Origin: Pilaira anomala
Taxonomy: Eukaryota; Mucoromycota; Mucoromycetes; Mucorales; Mucoraceae
Reading direction: 5' to 3'
Assembly (NCBI GenBank): GCA_025716855.1
Contig: JAIXMQ010000001.1
Coordinates: forward strand, 833,501-897,500
DNA length: 64,000 nucleotides
Numbering within the stretch: the stretch's first letter is position 1; every line of letters begins with the position of its first letter. The position numbers and the translations under genes are program-made. Shown in pieces: positions 12,247-24,912 of this stretch. The notes under the pieces were generated by a model. It saw only the letters and a list, made by a program, of their open reading frames with translations. It had not been told where the DNA came from and made no database searches.

Positions 12247-14390
12247 GTGTGCATGCGTACGCACGCGTGTTGTTTATAATCGATCTGACAGATTATTCTC
12301 ATCATCTTTTTTAATTTTTACTATTTATAAACAAGTATTAACGTTGTACAATTATAATAGGTTACTGCCATTGATACTTTCTCTGGATCTCAATTATTGC
12401 AATCTGAACCTGATGCATCTTCTTTCCCTTCAGGTGGTATGCGTAGTACATTTGAAGCACGTGGTTATACTGTTTGGGATACCAAGAGGTAAAAAAAAAA
12501 AAGAAAAAAGAGAAAAAAAAAAAACAATGAATATTAATTCTTCTATGCAGTCCCATGTTCATTCAAGAAGGTCCTCATGGTACTTCTATTCTTTATATTC
12601 CTTCCGTCTTCATTTCTTATAATGGTGAAGCTTTGGATGAAAAGTCTGTTCTTTTAAGATCTGCTGAAGTATTAGAAAAGCTTGCTTTAGAAGTTCTTAA
12701 CATTATTGAACCCAAGGATGGTGGTAAGATGATAAATAAATATATATATATATATATATTTGGACTGGGTAACTAAAAAAAAAAAAAAAATTTAATAGAG
12801 CGCAGTGAACTTGTTTATACTACACTTGGTACAGAACAAGAATACTTTTTAATTGATCGTTCTCTTTATACTCTTCGTCCTGATCTTAAGATCACCGGTC
12901 GTACCTTATTAGGTGGTCTTCCTCCTAGACATCAACAACTCGAAGATCATTACTTTGGTAAGATTCCTACTCGTGTTTTATCTGCTATTAGTGAATGTGA
13001 ACTTGAACTTGCTAAATTGGGTGTACCTATCAAGACCCGTCATAACGAAGTTGCTCCTGCTCAATTTGAAGTTGCACCTATTTTCGAAGAAGCTCTTTTA
13101 GCTGTTGATCATAACTTGTTAACCATGGATGTCCTTCACCGTGTTGCTCATCGTCATAAGCTCAAGGTTTTATTCCACGAAAAGCCTTTCCGTGGTGTCA
13201 ACGGTTCTGGTAAACATTGTAACTGGAGTTTATCTACTGATAAAGGTGATAACCTTTTAGATCCCTCTACCACACCTGAAACCAATTATCGTTTCTTGAT
13301 CTTTTTGCTCGCTACTTTAAAGGGTGTTCATGATCATGGAGATCTTTTACGTGCTGGTGTTGCATCTGCTTCCAACGATCATCGTTTAGGTGCTCATGAA
13401 GCTCCTCCTGGTATCATCTCTGCTTTCTTGGGTTCTCAATTAACTGAAGTCTTGGATGCTATTGAAGAAAACAGACCTGTAAACTATGGTGCTGCAGGTC
13501 TTGAACTTCAACATGTTCGTGTCAAGGGTACTGTCTTGGATCTCAAGGTCGCTAACTTACCTCCTATCTCTCGTGATTTGACGGATCGTAACCGTACTTC
13601 TCCTTTTGCATTCACTGGTAACAAGTTTGAGTTCCGTGCTGTTGGATCTAAGCAATCCCCTTCTTTCCCTGTCACTTTATTGAACTCTGCTGTTGCAAAG
13701 GCATTGACTGAAATCTTGGCTGATTTAAAGGAAGCTAAGGGAGATAAAGCAGTTGCATCTACTGAAGATCAACTTAAGGTGATTCGTAAATATATCAAGT
13801 TGACTAAGGATATTCGATTTGAAGGAGATAACTATTCTGATGAATGGGTTCAAGAAGCCGCTAAACGTAACTTGGCTAATATTACCAAGAGTCCTGATGC
13901 CTTCTTACGTTTATTAAGAAAGGAAAATACAGACATGTTGAAGGAGATGGGTGTATTTTCTGATGCCGAATTGAACTCACGTTATCATATTTTGGTTGAA
14001 AAGTATGCCAAGGATATTACGATTGAAGCACAAACAATGATTACAATGGTAATTCAACAAGTTTTGCCTGCTGCTTATCAATACAGACGTGATTTAGCTG
14101 AAGCCGCAAGTTTCATGAAGAATATTGGAGTTGAGGCATCACCCGAGATTGATTTATTGAATGAATTAACACCTATTGTTGCTAACCTTCAAAAGGATAT
14201 TACAGCACTTAAATACCTCATGGTTGATCTTATTCAAGTGCAAGATATTGTTGAATTAGCTAATGCATGTTGTAACAAGGTCATTCCCAAGATGGAAATC
14301 ATTCGTGAATATGCTGATAAGTTGGAACGTAATGTTGCTGATAAGTTATGGCCTTTACCCAAGTATACTGAATTATTCTTGAACATTTAA
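11789..14390 (+). CDS. Type III glutamine synthetase
   Basis: Exons 11789..12160, 12361..12488, 12551..12723 and 12799..14390 give about 754 residues, the large size of GSIII (types I and II are about 360-470). The enzyme makes glutamine from glutamate, ammonia and ATP. Family signs: [26 protein letters not shown] (metal-binding Glu), a GKHCNWSLS motif that matches the GSxGMHxN/NGSGKHxNWS catalytic loop, and [14 protein letters not shown]. The start is the ATG at 11789; an upstream frame has no ATG. Intron 1 carries a (TG)n run. Strong codon bias suggests high expression. GSIII is best known from bacteria and some protists, so its presence in a fungus is notable. Confidence 0.92.
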
Positions 14391-14722
14391 ATTCAATTTA
14401 TATTATTAAAAAAAAGAAAGAAAAAAGAGGGAAAAGTTTAACCTTTTTTTTAATCCTTTTGTATCATAACTAAATAAACTTTTGCCTGATTTCTTTTTTG
14501 TTACCAAAAAAAATGTATTTGAACCTGTTTTTAGTTGTTTTTGTATTACAAATAAGCCTCAAAAGACGTTAAATGATTGTTACATTAAAATAAAAAAAAA
14601 GGGAAGGGACCTATAAAATATCAGGAGTTTACATATCTTTTTTTCTTGATCTTTTCTCTTCTTTTGTCTCCTTTTCTTTCTTTTTTTTTTTTTTTTTTAT
14701 TGATATTTTTATATAAACTGTG
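14391..14722. other. Short intergenic region
   Basis: 332 bp of AT-rich DNA with a T18 run just before the next start codon. Nothing else is seen. Confidence 0.5.
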
Positions 14723-16239
14723 ATGGTTACTTTGGATAAAATTGTATGTGTGTTTTCTTATTTTTATCCCGAATGATTTTTAACCACTCAATGTATGTAC
14801 ACATAGAATGAACGAATTAAGCAATCAAAATGGACGAAATTATATGTCGTATCCGCTTGTTTACAAGGACTTACCATCATTGTCCTTCAAACAACCATCG
14901 CTTATTTTAATACGGCACAAGTGTACAAAGGTCTCGAATCACAAGTGGCTTCGTACGACCTAAGTGATTTTGAAAGTAAAATGATTGAATTAGCTGTGGA
15001 TCGATTAAGGCGAATTAAATGGGAAAATATTGCATTTATTGGGTTTCAATGTTGGTTTGTCGGCATGGCTTTTGATGCAGTTAAGGATAAATATATTATA
15101 TATATATATACAAGTTTTCTTCAACAAGTCTCCTTATTATTATTTTTTTTTATGCATACACATTTACAATAGACAATATATCAAAATGCAGCTGAAGTGA
15201 TTGCATTAGCTGTCATGAATTTAGCTTGTGCTATTTTTGGTGCATTAGAAGTGATTGATGGAAAAAAATGGTTAAGAACATTATCAGAAATTAGAGATAA
15301 TCATCAAATACCCATTATCACTACACCCATTCAAACCGCATTTTATGTAGAAATCGTTTTATCCATTATGGTTGGATTATATGCACTTGTTTTTGCTTAT
15401 TTATCTTATGCTGTGGTCAAAGAGTTTGGTTGGGTTATTTATAAAAAGATTGGTGCAGATATTGCTATACAACGTAACATATATATACCCTTAACAAAAA
15501 CCATGTTCTATTTATTAATTTTTATATTATATAGGCATGTATAGAACCTTACAATTATTTGTATTGGCATTAAAAATTGATATCTTTATTGAATTCTTGG
15601 TTTCAGTATTTTATTTAATTCAATTTGCTTTGAAAGAAAACTTTAGTTCCTGGATGGCTTATGTATTTGTAGTCATTACTATACTAATGTTACCAATGCT
15701 TTATTTCGGTCGAGTTGCTGTAAGCCTATACATATGTATGACAAAGATATATAAATGACTTATTATATATATATACATTTATAGGTAGCTGGTGAAAGTC
15801 GTATCAAAATGACTATTTTTATTCTATTTCAACTTGTCGTTGTATTTCAATTAGTACTTATTGCAAACGATGCAATGAAACGTGATGAGCATTGGTACAC
15901 ATGGATTTGCTTTGGTAAGAAAAAGAGAAAACCCTTTTTTGTATAGCTCCTTGTATAAATTAATATTAATATGTCATTATGATATAGTTATTCTTGGAAT
16001 GATGATTGCATTGGTAAGAATATAAATCAATTGTATATATATATATTGTATAAACTTATTTTGATCATGCTATTTTATGTGTGTAGACCACGGCAGGGCT
16101 TGGTGTTGTTTGTATTCAAAACTTTGATAAAGGTTTAAAACGCTATATTCAAAGAGGAGCAGAAAAGAAGGAAATGTTAAATCAACAAGCTGTAATTCAA
16201 AAAGATCGATCAGAAGCTTGGAACATTGATGAAGATTAG
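14723..16239 (+). CDS. Eight-pass membrane protein, UPF0658 (Golgi)-like
   Basis: Exons 14723..14743, 14807..15079, 15173..15473, 15535..15719, 15785..15914, 15988..16013 and 16087..16239 give 362 residues. About eight hydrophobic segments can be seen, beginning with LYVVSACLQGLTIIV and ending with WICFVILGMMIALTTAGLG. The tail is short, cytosolic and charged (ERSEAW-like, ending NIDED). The layout and the VxxEFGWxIYKKIGADIxxQR stretch recall the fungal UPF0658 Golgi membrane proteins; that name rests on memory of the family and is moderate. The first exon is only 21 bp. The exon-2 donor is GTTAAG, a weak form. Confidence 0.7.
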
Positions 16240-16379
16240 ATTATTTATACAACATTTCATATCAAGCTTTCTTTTATATGCAATTATCTATTTTGTACAA
16301 TCATTAAACTATAATACCTTTAAAGAAGAAACTTTTTTTTTTTTTTCTCCTTCTCTTTTTTATTTGTTTAATAATGAAT

Positions 16380-17318
16380 TTAAGGACTTCTACTTCTTCG
16401 TCTTCTTCTTCTTGAATCACGATCTCTATGACTATAATAATCATCTCGATAATGTCTGCTGCGTCTATCTTCACGCGAACGAGAGCGTGAACGAGATCGA
16501 TAACGTCGTGGAGGAGATCTACTATGACTCTTATTTCTTGGTTCATCCTACAAAAAAAAAATGTTTTAATATATACTCTCTCTCTCTCTCCCTTTCATTG
16601 CATGTATCTATCAAAACTTACAAAGCGAGATCTTCTTTTACCACTTTCTCTTAAATCAGCCATTTCATCCGTCGTCTTTTTTCGAATAGTATCCATAACC
16701 GAATCACGTTGTGCTCTTCTTTGATCATCTTCCAACTTTCTTTTACGTAATTCTTCTTTCTTTTGTTCTATAAATACTGCAGGAATACCACCTACAGAGC
16801 TTTGTGCACTTAGTAATAAATTCCAAAGTTCTGTAATGAATTTTTTTGTGTTGCCTTCCAGAAATCCAGTCAAGTTGATCTGCATTCGTTTAGGATCTTG
16901 GTCCTAAAAATAAAAAAAATAAAAAAGGTGTTATAAATACTAAAAGTAAAAAGTTGAACGCGTTGGTTCTAACCTTTTCTTCTAATAAACTGCAGGTATA
17001 GTCAATCACTACTTCGTCTTCTAAACCAAGTAATTCAGTTATTCTATTACTTATCCATGGTTTAATAACATCTAAATTAACTTTTTTCATATCAACCTAA
17101 AAAGAGTATTTAATATCAAGGTATATATATATATGTATATATTTTTACCTTTTGATCAAATTCAGGAGGAAAAGACATTGACTTTAACAACTTCTTCTCC
17201 TTGTTGCTGAATCGACTATCTTGATCAGCACTTGTACCCTATATATATATAATGTTAATACAAGTTGTAGGTTATTTCAAAGTGTATCAATTACTTTAAA
17301 GAAACCAGCGTCACCCAT
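16380..17318 (-). CDS. PWI-domain SR-like splicing factor (SRRM1/SRm160 N-terminal type)
   Basis: Five exons on the minus strand (17295..17318, 17149..17238, 16974..17096, 16622..16903, 16380..16547) give 228 residues. The start MGDAGFFKGTSADQDSRF and the following PWI domain (VIKPWISNRITELLG) match SRRM1 orthologues, which bind RNA and act as splicing and 3'-end-processing co-activators in the nucleus. The C-terminus is an Arg/Ser-rich tail (SPPRRYRSRSRSRSR). It is much shorter than animal SRRM1, so it keeps only the PWI core plus a short RS region, as in many fungi. Confidence 0.88.
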
Positions 17319-17671
17319 TATATAAAATATATGTTTTGAAAGAAAAGAAAAGAAAAAAAAAAAGAAATATTTTTTTTTTTTAGCAGAAAGAAAACAGGTT
17401 AAAGACACAAAAACTTTTTTTTGGGCCAATTGAAAAAAAAAAAAAAAAAAATGGAACAATATGCTATGTATATTGGATTAGAATATCTAACTAAATATAA
17501 ACCATTGCTGTATTGATTTTATGCAATGTATCTTACATTTCACTTTTTTTTATATTTTCAAATGATTTACAATGAATACTTCTTTGATCTTTGCCTATAT
17601 TCCATTCATCTTTTTTTTAGACTTTATTTGGATATCAACATTTGTAACACTAACAAAGAATAGACATGGAT

Positions 17672-17962
17672 TTATTTTAAAATTTTAAGAATTGCTTGAG
17701 AAACGAAACGATAAAAGTCTTCATTATAGAGCTTGGAACAATCACAATCTTCCAACAATTCTGGAAGTATTAAGCTATACTTGCTACCTTTTACAAGTTT
17801 TTTGTATTGAAGTTGTAACATAGGTAGAGTAGAAAGGCTTACATATTCTTTTTTTTTTCCGGAAGTAGGGTTAAGCTGCTGTGAAAGAGCGTATTCTTCA
17901 TATTCGTTTTTCATTCTTGACATAAATTTACATGTATTTTGAATATTACCTTCCTTCATCAA
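17672..17962 (-). CDS. Unrecognised frame, possibly the last exon of a broken gene
   Basis: A 96-codon frame ending in CDCSKLYNEDFYRFVSQ and more. It can be extended upstream through an intron-like gap (GT at about 18008, AG before GAAGGTAA) into a frame reading LDHGTLHLEAYK, which suggests an older multi-exon gene. Further upstream the reading frame is broken in all phases (18060-18240). I do not recognise the protein. It may be a pseudogene or a remnant of a repeat. Confidence 0.3.
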   Translation of the reverse strand: MMKEGNIQNTCKFMSRMKNEYEEYALSQQLNPTSGKKKEYVSLSTLPMLQLQYKKLVKGSKYSLILPELLEDCDCSKLYNEDFYRFVSQAILKILK

Positions 17963-18356
17963 AAAGTTAGTTCTTATTTAAAAACGTATCAACTTTGCAT
18001 TTTATACCTTATACGCTTCCAAGTGAAGTGTACCATGATCAAGGACTTTCTCTGCTTCTCACTGTATTTATCCAAAGGGATTTCGGTATCTATATGACAT
18101 GTTCAAGGATTTTTGTACATCTTTAGATGGGATCACAAGCGTCCACAGATAAACTTTTTCTCCCAAAGTACGTTACAATGTCTGCGTTAAATTAAAGTAA
18201 GTTTCTCTAAACTCACTATTACTTCAGGAGGTCTAAAATAATATTTACATGATAACGAAGGAAAGCACGATTGCACTTTTAAAAATTTATTTGTATATAC
18301 AATTCTAATTGATTTTATTTTTTTAATTTTTTTTTTTTACTCTATTTTTCTTATAT
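17963..18356. other. Region with broken coding-like sequence
   Basis: On the minus strand, short frames such as EKVYLWTLVIPSKDVQKS and DTEIPLDKYSEKQRKSL look peptide-like but lie in different phases with stops between them. This fits a decayed gene 5' of the frame at 17672-17962. The 18300-18356 part is a T-rich 3' flank of UTP22. Confidence 0.3.
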
Positions 18357-21300
18357 CTACTCTTGTTGCTTTAATAAACCATTCTTTCCTAATCTTTCGA
18401 TTTCAGCTAAAATAGCAGCAAAGTTTGGTGAAATCATCTTGGAGATATCCTTTTTACCCTTGGCAGGTTTCTAAAAAAAAATAAAATAAGAGTGTAATGT
18501 TTAGTATATCAATGAAAGGAAAAATTAAAAAAAAAAAAAAACACAACTTACCAAGAAACCATTCTTATTCATATCTACAGGCATACTGTTATAACCAGCA
18601 GCAACCTTCCATTGAATAGGCGTAGCAACAGTAGGATTCCAAACAAGAGCCAATTTATCACCACCATATTTATTATGGAATACCATCAAGGTATGACCAT
18701 ACAACTTTTCAATATCTGCAATGAAATTAGAAACTGGGTCAAATTGAGCAAAAGGTTTATCTCCTAATTCTGCAACCATATTGTAGTTTGTGTTCTTGAA
18801 ATATTTAGATTCAGGATGCATATTTTGGTAATAACGTGTACATCTCTCAGTATCTAAATCAAGTACAACAGCATAATCTTGCATAGGTGTAACGAACACA
18901 CGCTTAATATCGTTACTGACTGTAGCATTTTCAATCACTTGAACAGAGGCACGAGCAAGTGCTTGGATACGAGCTGCAACAGCTCTGTTAGGCTTCTTAC
19001 CAGTCCAGCGATGACCAGAATGATCCTTGGCTGTGGCAATCGTCATAGCACCAACAGTTAATTGAGGGTTAGTACGACGATGTTGCAAGAATTCGCTCAT
19101 AATATGTTCGCGATCCTTAGCTGTCATTTCTCCTTCAATATCAACCATTAAAGGTGTGTTTTGCCAATCCCAGGTAGCCAAAAGATCCAAGACACGAGTA
19201 GAGGCAGTTAATGTACTCACGGGCGCTGTCCAAGGTTGAGGAGCTAAGAATACATGAGCAACTAACAATTCAATCATCTCTTCAGAAATTTGAGGAGAGA
19301 GTAAATGGGCACCGAACCAACGCTTAATTAAACGCACAGTTGAGGAATAGGCAGTGAATCTGGCACACATGGCTTGAATATAGAAAGTATGAGTTTGCTT
19401 GTAACGTAATTGATACATGAACTTGGAAAGTGCTTCCTTTGCCAATTCCTTGTTCAATTTAGTAGACTTGGAAGACTCAACAATCTTGGTTAAAAGTGTA
19501 GATTCTTGATCAAGACAGATGTGACAACGGAAAAGATATCCATAATAATAGACATCGAGATAACCACGAATAGCAAGAGGATTCTTCTCATTGATATCAT
19601 CAACTACAATGGAATCAATTTGGAAACGGTTTCTTAATTCCTCGGACATCTTCAAGTAGAAAGCGGCCTTGACCTTTTGGAGCACTGTAAGGTCATCAGG
19701 GAACTTGGCTGAACGTTCAATATGAATAACAACATCAATAGCGTCAAAGTAACGTGCAGTGGTAGGATAGGCAATCATGTTGTTGAAATCAACAGGATGG
19801 GGCAATGTAACAGTGGAATAACGCAAACTAGCAGAAGCAGGGTAGACATTGTTGATAAGCAAAGGTAAAGCATCATCAATTGTACGTACTTGCTTGGAGA
19901 ATTGACTGAAGGCAGTCATGACAGGATGAAAACCATTTGCCTTTAATTCGGGGCTAAACAAATTCTCAGGAACAGTCTTGGCAAAATTCAAGTAACTGAA
20001 GAGTTGACCAGCCCAGTAAACGAATTGACTGGATTCGAGTTTAAGGTGTAAATCAAGTAAATAGAGAACAATCTTTTGAACAATCAAACTACGGTTCTCG
20101 TAACCTTGAGTTTGCCAGACAACACTTTCTACGATAGAACCATCCTTGAAACGACGCAATTCAGACTTGTTTCCCCAGAATTTACGGAACTCTGCAACGG
20201 CTTCATCATTTTGAGATTCAGGTCCCATATCCACTAAACGAGGCGCATTATCAGAATTTAAGAGAAGACCAACTGTAATAGAAACATCCTTTTCGATATC
20301 TTGAATAGGTTGATCGATATCCCAAGATGTAGTAGCGTATTCGTATTGAATAGCAACCAAATCAACACGATTAGTTAAACCACGGGTCAAGACATAGCTC
20401 ATGTGCTTAATAAAGTAAGGCAAATAACTATAATAATCAGCGATAACAGATGCATCAAAGGATTCAATCTTGGTTTGAGGGAAAGGAATGCGAACAACGT
20501 TATCAAACTTGGACTTGACATCATTGACTTTCTTGAGGAATAAAGGTTCAAATTGATCGGTTGAATCGTTAAAATAGGTCATAGCTAATTTAGCTTCATG
20601 TTGTAACTGGGCAAGACCAGAAGCGGACATATTGGCAGCCAAGTTAAGAGTACCGGAAGGATCAACGATGACAACTTCATAATGTTTCAAAAATTCTTGC
20701 TTTGAGAATTCAGGTTTTTCGTTTTCACCAATGAAGATAGGTTCAGTCTTGAAATCGTGAGTAGAAAGGAAATCAAGTGTACCTCTGAGTAATTGATAAG
20801 AACTGTGACTAGCAGATAACTTTTTACCTGTACCGTCCTTATTACCTTGCATTAAATATGCCATCACCATGGAGAACAAAAAGGGTGTGAATCCAGTATT
20901 CATAGTAGCAAGTCCACGTTGATAAATCCAAGTTCTGGCTAAAAGAACCGCGTTTTTGAATTCAGGACTGATCTTACTATGTTGATAAAGGAAAGCCAAG
21001 TTACCGGTGTAAGAAGTATCCATCAAAAGAGATGCATTATAATGAGGAGTAGATTCGGCAGGCTTAACGCAACTCTTACCAGGAGCGAGACGATGGATAG
21101 GGAAAACTTCAGCATTCACGCTAGGTAAAATACGAATCACACACTTGGTCTTTGAGAAATCCACATCAGATTTATCTCCAGCTGGTTTAACTAATAAAAT
21201 AGGTCTACGAAGATCACCATCCAAAGTACTATATTCGACGTTGAACTTCTTCTTTGAGGATTTGATGGCTTTAGTCAATACAGCTAAATAACAAGCACGT

Positions 21301-22219
21301 TTATGGTGATAACGATAGTTGGAATAATCCTTCTCTTGGAAAATAGAATTAGGCATTTCGACAGCAACATCTACATTGAAAGGTGTCTTTGTTTTAGCGA
21401 TTGTCTTTAATCCATAACCACCAACAATATGCATAGCAGTGGGCTTTTCGAAAGCAAATGAGTGTAAGGCTTCTTCAGTAGGTTGAGGATCGGGGAAAGG
21501 TGTAACGATCTTATTCTTTTTCAATATATCATCAGCAAATGCTTTTAACTAAAAAAAAAACAACTATGTTCAGCATTTACTGTATTTTTGCATAAATAAG
21601 TATCTACAGCAAAAAAATACCTTCATTTGCTTTCCATCGGGAATTGCATCGAAAATAGCCTTTAAATTATGAAGTGCCTTTTCCAAAGCCTTGTGTTTTT
21701 CATAGTTCATGGTGATTTCAGATAATAATTCATCGATCTGTAAATATAGAATGATGGTTTAGTATCGTAAAGTAGCATGATCAAAAATTGAGATTTAAAA
21801 TTTACCTCCAACTTGAAAATATTAGATTTATAAAGTTCAGCAGTTTCTTTAAGTCCCTCAAGCTCACCAGCAATAATATCATCCTCAGTCAACTTGGCCT
21901 TTTTAATTTCAGTACTCTCAGGCTTATGTTCAGCATCGCTATCATCGTCAGAACCCGATTCCCAATCGCCATTCTCTTCCTCTGAAAAACCTGTATTTCC
22001 AGCCATAAGATCGTCTTCATCGTCACTCATTTCAACTTCTTTTGATTGGCGATCCTTCTTGGCTTGCTAAAATAAAAGTTTTAGTTGACAATGTTTACAG
22101 ATAGAGGGTTGTGGAAGTACGTGTATAACTCCATTATTCTACAAAAAAATGTTTACCTTGCTAGCAGGCTCGTCAGCATTAGCAGATTTCTTGTACTTTC
22201 TCTTTGAAGCAAGAACCAT
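18357..22219 (-). CDS. UTP22: U3 snoRNP / SSU-processome protein Utp22 (NRAP/NOL6)
   Basis: Exons 22157..22219, 21806..22066, 21621..21737, 18552..21548 and 18357..18470 on the minus strand give 1,183 residues, the normal size for Nrap/Utp22. The protein works in the nucleolus in the UTP-C module of the small-subunit processome during 18S rRNA maturation. It is a degenerate nucleotidyltransferase-like fold. Signature stretches include HIVGGYGLKT, YHHKRACYLAVL and FWGNKSELRRFKDGSIVESVVW. The N-terminus is basic, then very acidic (DDEDD, GSDDDSDAE), as in the family. It is divergent from NOP58 across 359 bp. Confidence 0.95.
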
Positions 22220-22578
22220 TTTATTCTGTAATTAAGAAAGAAGAAGAGTTTCGAAATGAAAAAAAATATAAAGTAATTGAAGTATCGGTAATTGAAAAGA
22301 ATAGAGTACACCTTTTTTGCCCTTTTTCTTCCATTTGTTGAGAGGCTTAGATATGCAAGTTGTCAAAAAAAAAGTTCGTGACGCGCTTTCATTTTAAGGC
22401 TTATGTGGAATGTCAAAAAATATGCTTGAAAGAGTAGTTTGTGACCGGTGATTATAAGCTTACAGCTGTGTGTGTATGGAATTGAATTTTTTTTTTTTTT
22501 TGTTTCTAAAAACTTTCTACCCTATTTTTTTTTTCGACTTTCTTTTAAACCAACCTTCACCTTTTTTTAGAAAAAAAA
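22220..22578. promoter_or_regulatory. Shared divergent promoter of UTP22 and NOP58
   Basis: 359 bp separates the two start codons. Both products work in early ribosome biogenesis, so shared control is plausible. It contains T-rich tracts (about 22486-22501 and 22525-22533) near the NOP58 side. No PAC or RRPE-like box is clearly identified. Confidence 0.5.
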
Positions 22579-24297
22579 ATGCTTGTGCTTTACGAGACTG
22601 CTGCTGGTTACGCTTTATTCAAGCTTGTTGACGATGGCAAGATGGAGAAGCCTGAGGAGATTTATAAGGATTTCGAAACCGCTGATAAAGCCAATCAAGC
22701 GTACGTATATTAAAAAAAAAAAAAATTTGACAAGATCAAAAAAAAAAAGTTTTTTTTTGGCAAGCAAGTACAATAGAGATCTAATACTTAATTCATAACG
22801 TAGTATTAAGTTGAAGGCTTTCAAGAAGTTCGAAAACACCACTGACGCTTTGTCTGCTGTCACCGGTATTGTCGAAGGAAAGATGCCCAAGAACTTGAAG
22901 AAGTTCTTAGAGACTGAAATTTCTGAAAAGGAAATGAAGAAGGAGAAGTTGGTTATCAGTGACCCTAAGCTTGGTATGTGACGAAAAAAAAAAAAAAGAG
23001 ACACACCAAATGACGACTTCCATTGAATGGTTGACATGTTTGGTTTTCTTTTTAAAACTCAAATGAATTGTGTAATTTAACATTAAGTTTCTTTTTAGGT
23101 TCTTCCATTAACAAGAAGTTGGGTATTAACGTTTTGTCTGACTCTACCGTTCAAGATCTTTTCAGAGGTATTCGTCAACAATTCGAATCTCTCGTTTCTG
23201 GTCTTTCTCAATCTGATCTCTCTGCCATGTCCCTTGGTCTTTCTCACTCTCTCTCACGTTATAAACTCAAGTTCTCCCCTGATAAGGTTGATACCATGAT
23301 TGTTCAAGCTATTGCTCTTTTAGATGATCTTGATAAGGAACTTAACACCTATGCTATGCGTGTCAAGGAATGGTATGGTTGGCATTTCCCCGAAATGACC
23401 AAGATTATTGTTGATAATCTTGCTTATGCTAAGGTCGTTAAGGCTATGGGTTTCCGTACTAACTGTCATTCTACTGATTTCTCCGATATCCTTCCTGAGG
23501 AACTCGAAGCTGAAGTTAAGGAAGCTGCTGAGATCTCTATGGGTACTGAGATTTCTGATGAAGATATTGATAACATTTTTGCTCTCTGTGATCAAGTCAT
23601 TAATATTACTGAATACAGAACTCAATTGTATGAATACTTAAAGAACCGTATGAACGCAATTGCTCCTAACTTGACTTCTCTTGTTGGTGAATTAGTTGGT
23701 GCTCGTTTGATTTCTCATGCTGGTTCTCTCATGAACCTTTCTAAGCAACCTGCTTCTACTATTCAAATTCTCGGTGCTGAAAAGGCTCTTTTCCGTGCTT
23801 TAAAGACTAAGCATAACACTCCCAAGTATGGTTTGATTTATCATGCTTCTTTAGTTGGTCAAGCTGGTCCCAAGAACAAGGCCAAGGTTGCCCGTATGCT
23901 CGCTGCCAAGGCTGCTTTATCTCTTAGAATGGATGCCCTTGGTGACTCTGAGTCTAACGAAGTTGGTGTTGATGGTCGCTTGAAGATTGAATCTCGTATC
24001 CATATGCTCGAAGGTCGTGTTGCTGCTAAGGCTAACAAGGATGCTTCCATCCAAAACCAATCCAAATTCAAGTTCAACAAGACTCAACAATATAGCGAAA
24101 ATGCTGATGTTGTTATGACTGAAGCTGCTCCTGCTACCAAGAGAAAGATTGAGGAAGTTGAAGTCGAAGTCACGTCTGAAGTACAAGAAGTAGAGCCCAA
24201 GAAGGCCAAGAAGGAGAAGAAGGAGAAAAAGGATAAGAAGGAAAAGAAGGACAAGAAGGAAAAGAAAGAGAAGAAGGAGAAGAAGAGCAAGGATTAA
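22579..24297 (+). CDS. NOP58: Box C/D snoRNP core protein Nop58
   Basis: Exons 22579..22700, 22804..22973 and 23099..24297 give 496 residues. Nop58 is one of the four core proteins of box C/D snoRNPs, which guide 2'-O-methylation and pre-rRNA cleavage. The start [15 protein letters not shown] is typical of the family. The NOP domain includes [13 protein letters not shown] (here [11 protein letters not shown]), [19 protein letters not shown] and [15 protein letters not shown]. The C-terminus is the expected Lys/Glu (KKEKKD) repeat tail. Codon bias is strong, as in highly expressed genes. Confidence 0.97.
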
Positions 24298-24680
24298 AGA
24301 AGAAGAAATAACATAAAAAAGTACATATAATCTATTTTCTTTTTTTCTTAACAATCTGTCTGTTTATTTTTCTCTTTTTTTTTTGTAATTTTTTTTTCTC
24401 ATTTGAACCCCATCTTTCCCCCCAAACACACACTCACACACACACACACTCACACGCACACCAAGCCTCCTTTGTAAGTACAGCGGTCTACAAACAATTC
24501 CTCTTTTGTCATTTTAATCGTTTTTTCATTTTCTATTAACTTTTTTTTTATAAAAATAAATACACCCATTATCTTTTAAAAATATCATAATTTAGCACTA
24601 TTGTCCCTTTTTGTTGCTGTCTATTTGCGTCATATTGCATCAAATCGAACTATGCACATCTTCCCGAAAAAAAATACCGA
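24298..24680. other. 3' flank of NOP58 up to the MULE insertion site
   Basis: T-rich and C/A-rich sequence, including a (CA)n-like tract at about 24424-24460. No gene is seen. Confidence 0.5.
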
Positions 24681-24689
24681 TTTACAAAT
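24681..24689. repeat. Left target-site duplication of the MULE
   Basis: TTTACAAAT directly abuts the first base of the left TIR and is repeated exactly at 29006-29014. Confidence 0.9.
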
Positions 24690-24885
24690 GGGAATCTTTA
24701 TTTGGACTGATTTTTTTTGCTATTTGGACTGATTTTTTCTCTGAGCTTTAAATATTTATTCTCTGGACTGATTTTTGTTTTTTTACTACTTTTTACTATT
24801 TGGACTGATTTTTTTTTGTGGGCAATATTTTTTTTTTTACTATTTGGACTGATTTTTCGTAGGTCTTGGGTTTTTATTTTGGGGA
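24690..24885. repeat. Left terminal inverted repeat of the MULE
   Basis: Inverted match to 28809-29005. It contains five copies of GGACTGATTTTT, four of them preceded by TATTT, spaced irregularly. These are candidate transposase-binding sites. Confidence 0.92.
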
Positions 24886-24912
24886 CTGAATTTTTATTAT
24901 TTTTTTAAGAAG

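Noticed and set aside
23917..24354. Antisense Leu/Phe-rich frames over the NOP58 tail
   Set aside because: Complement of the Lys/Glu repeat tail gives Leu/Phe runs; a shadow, not a gene.
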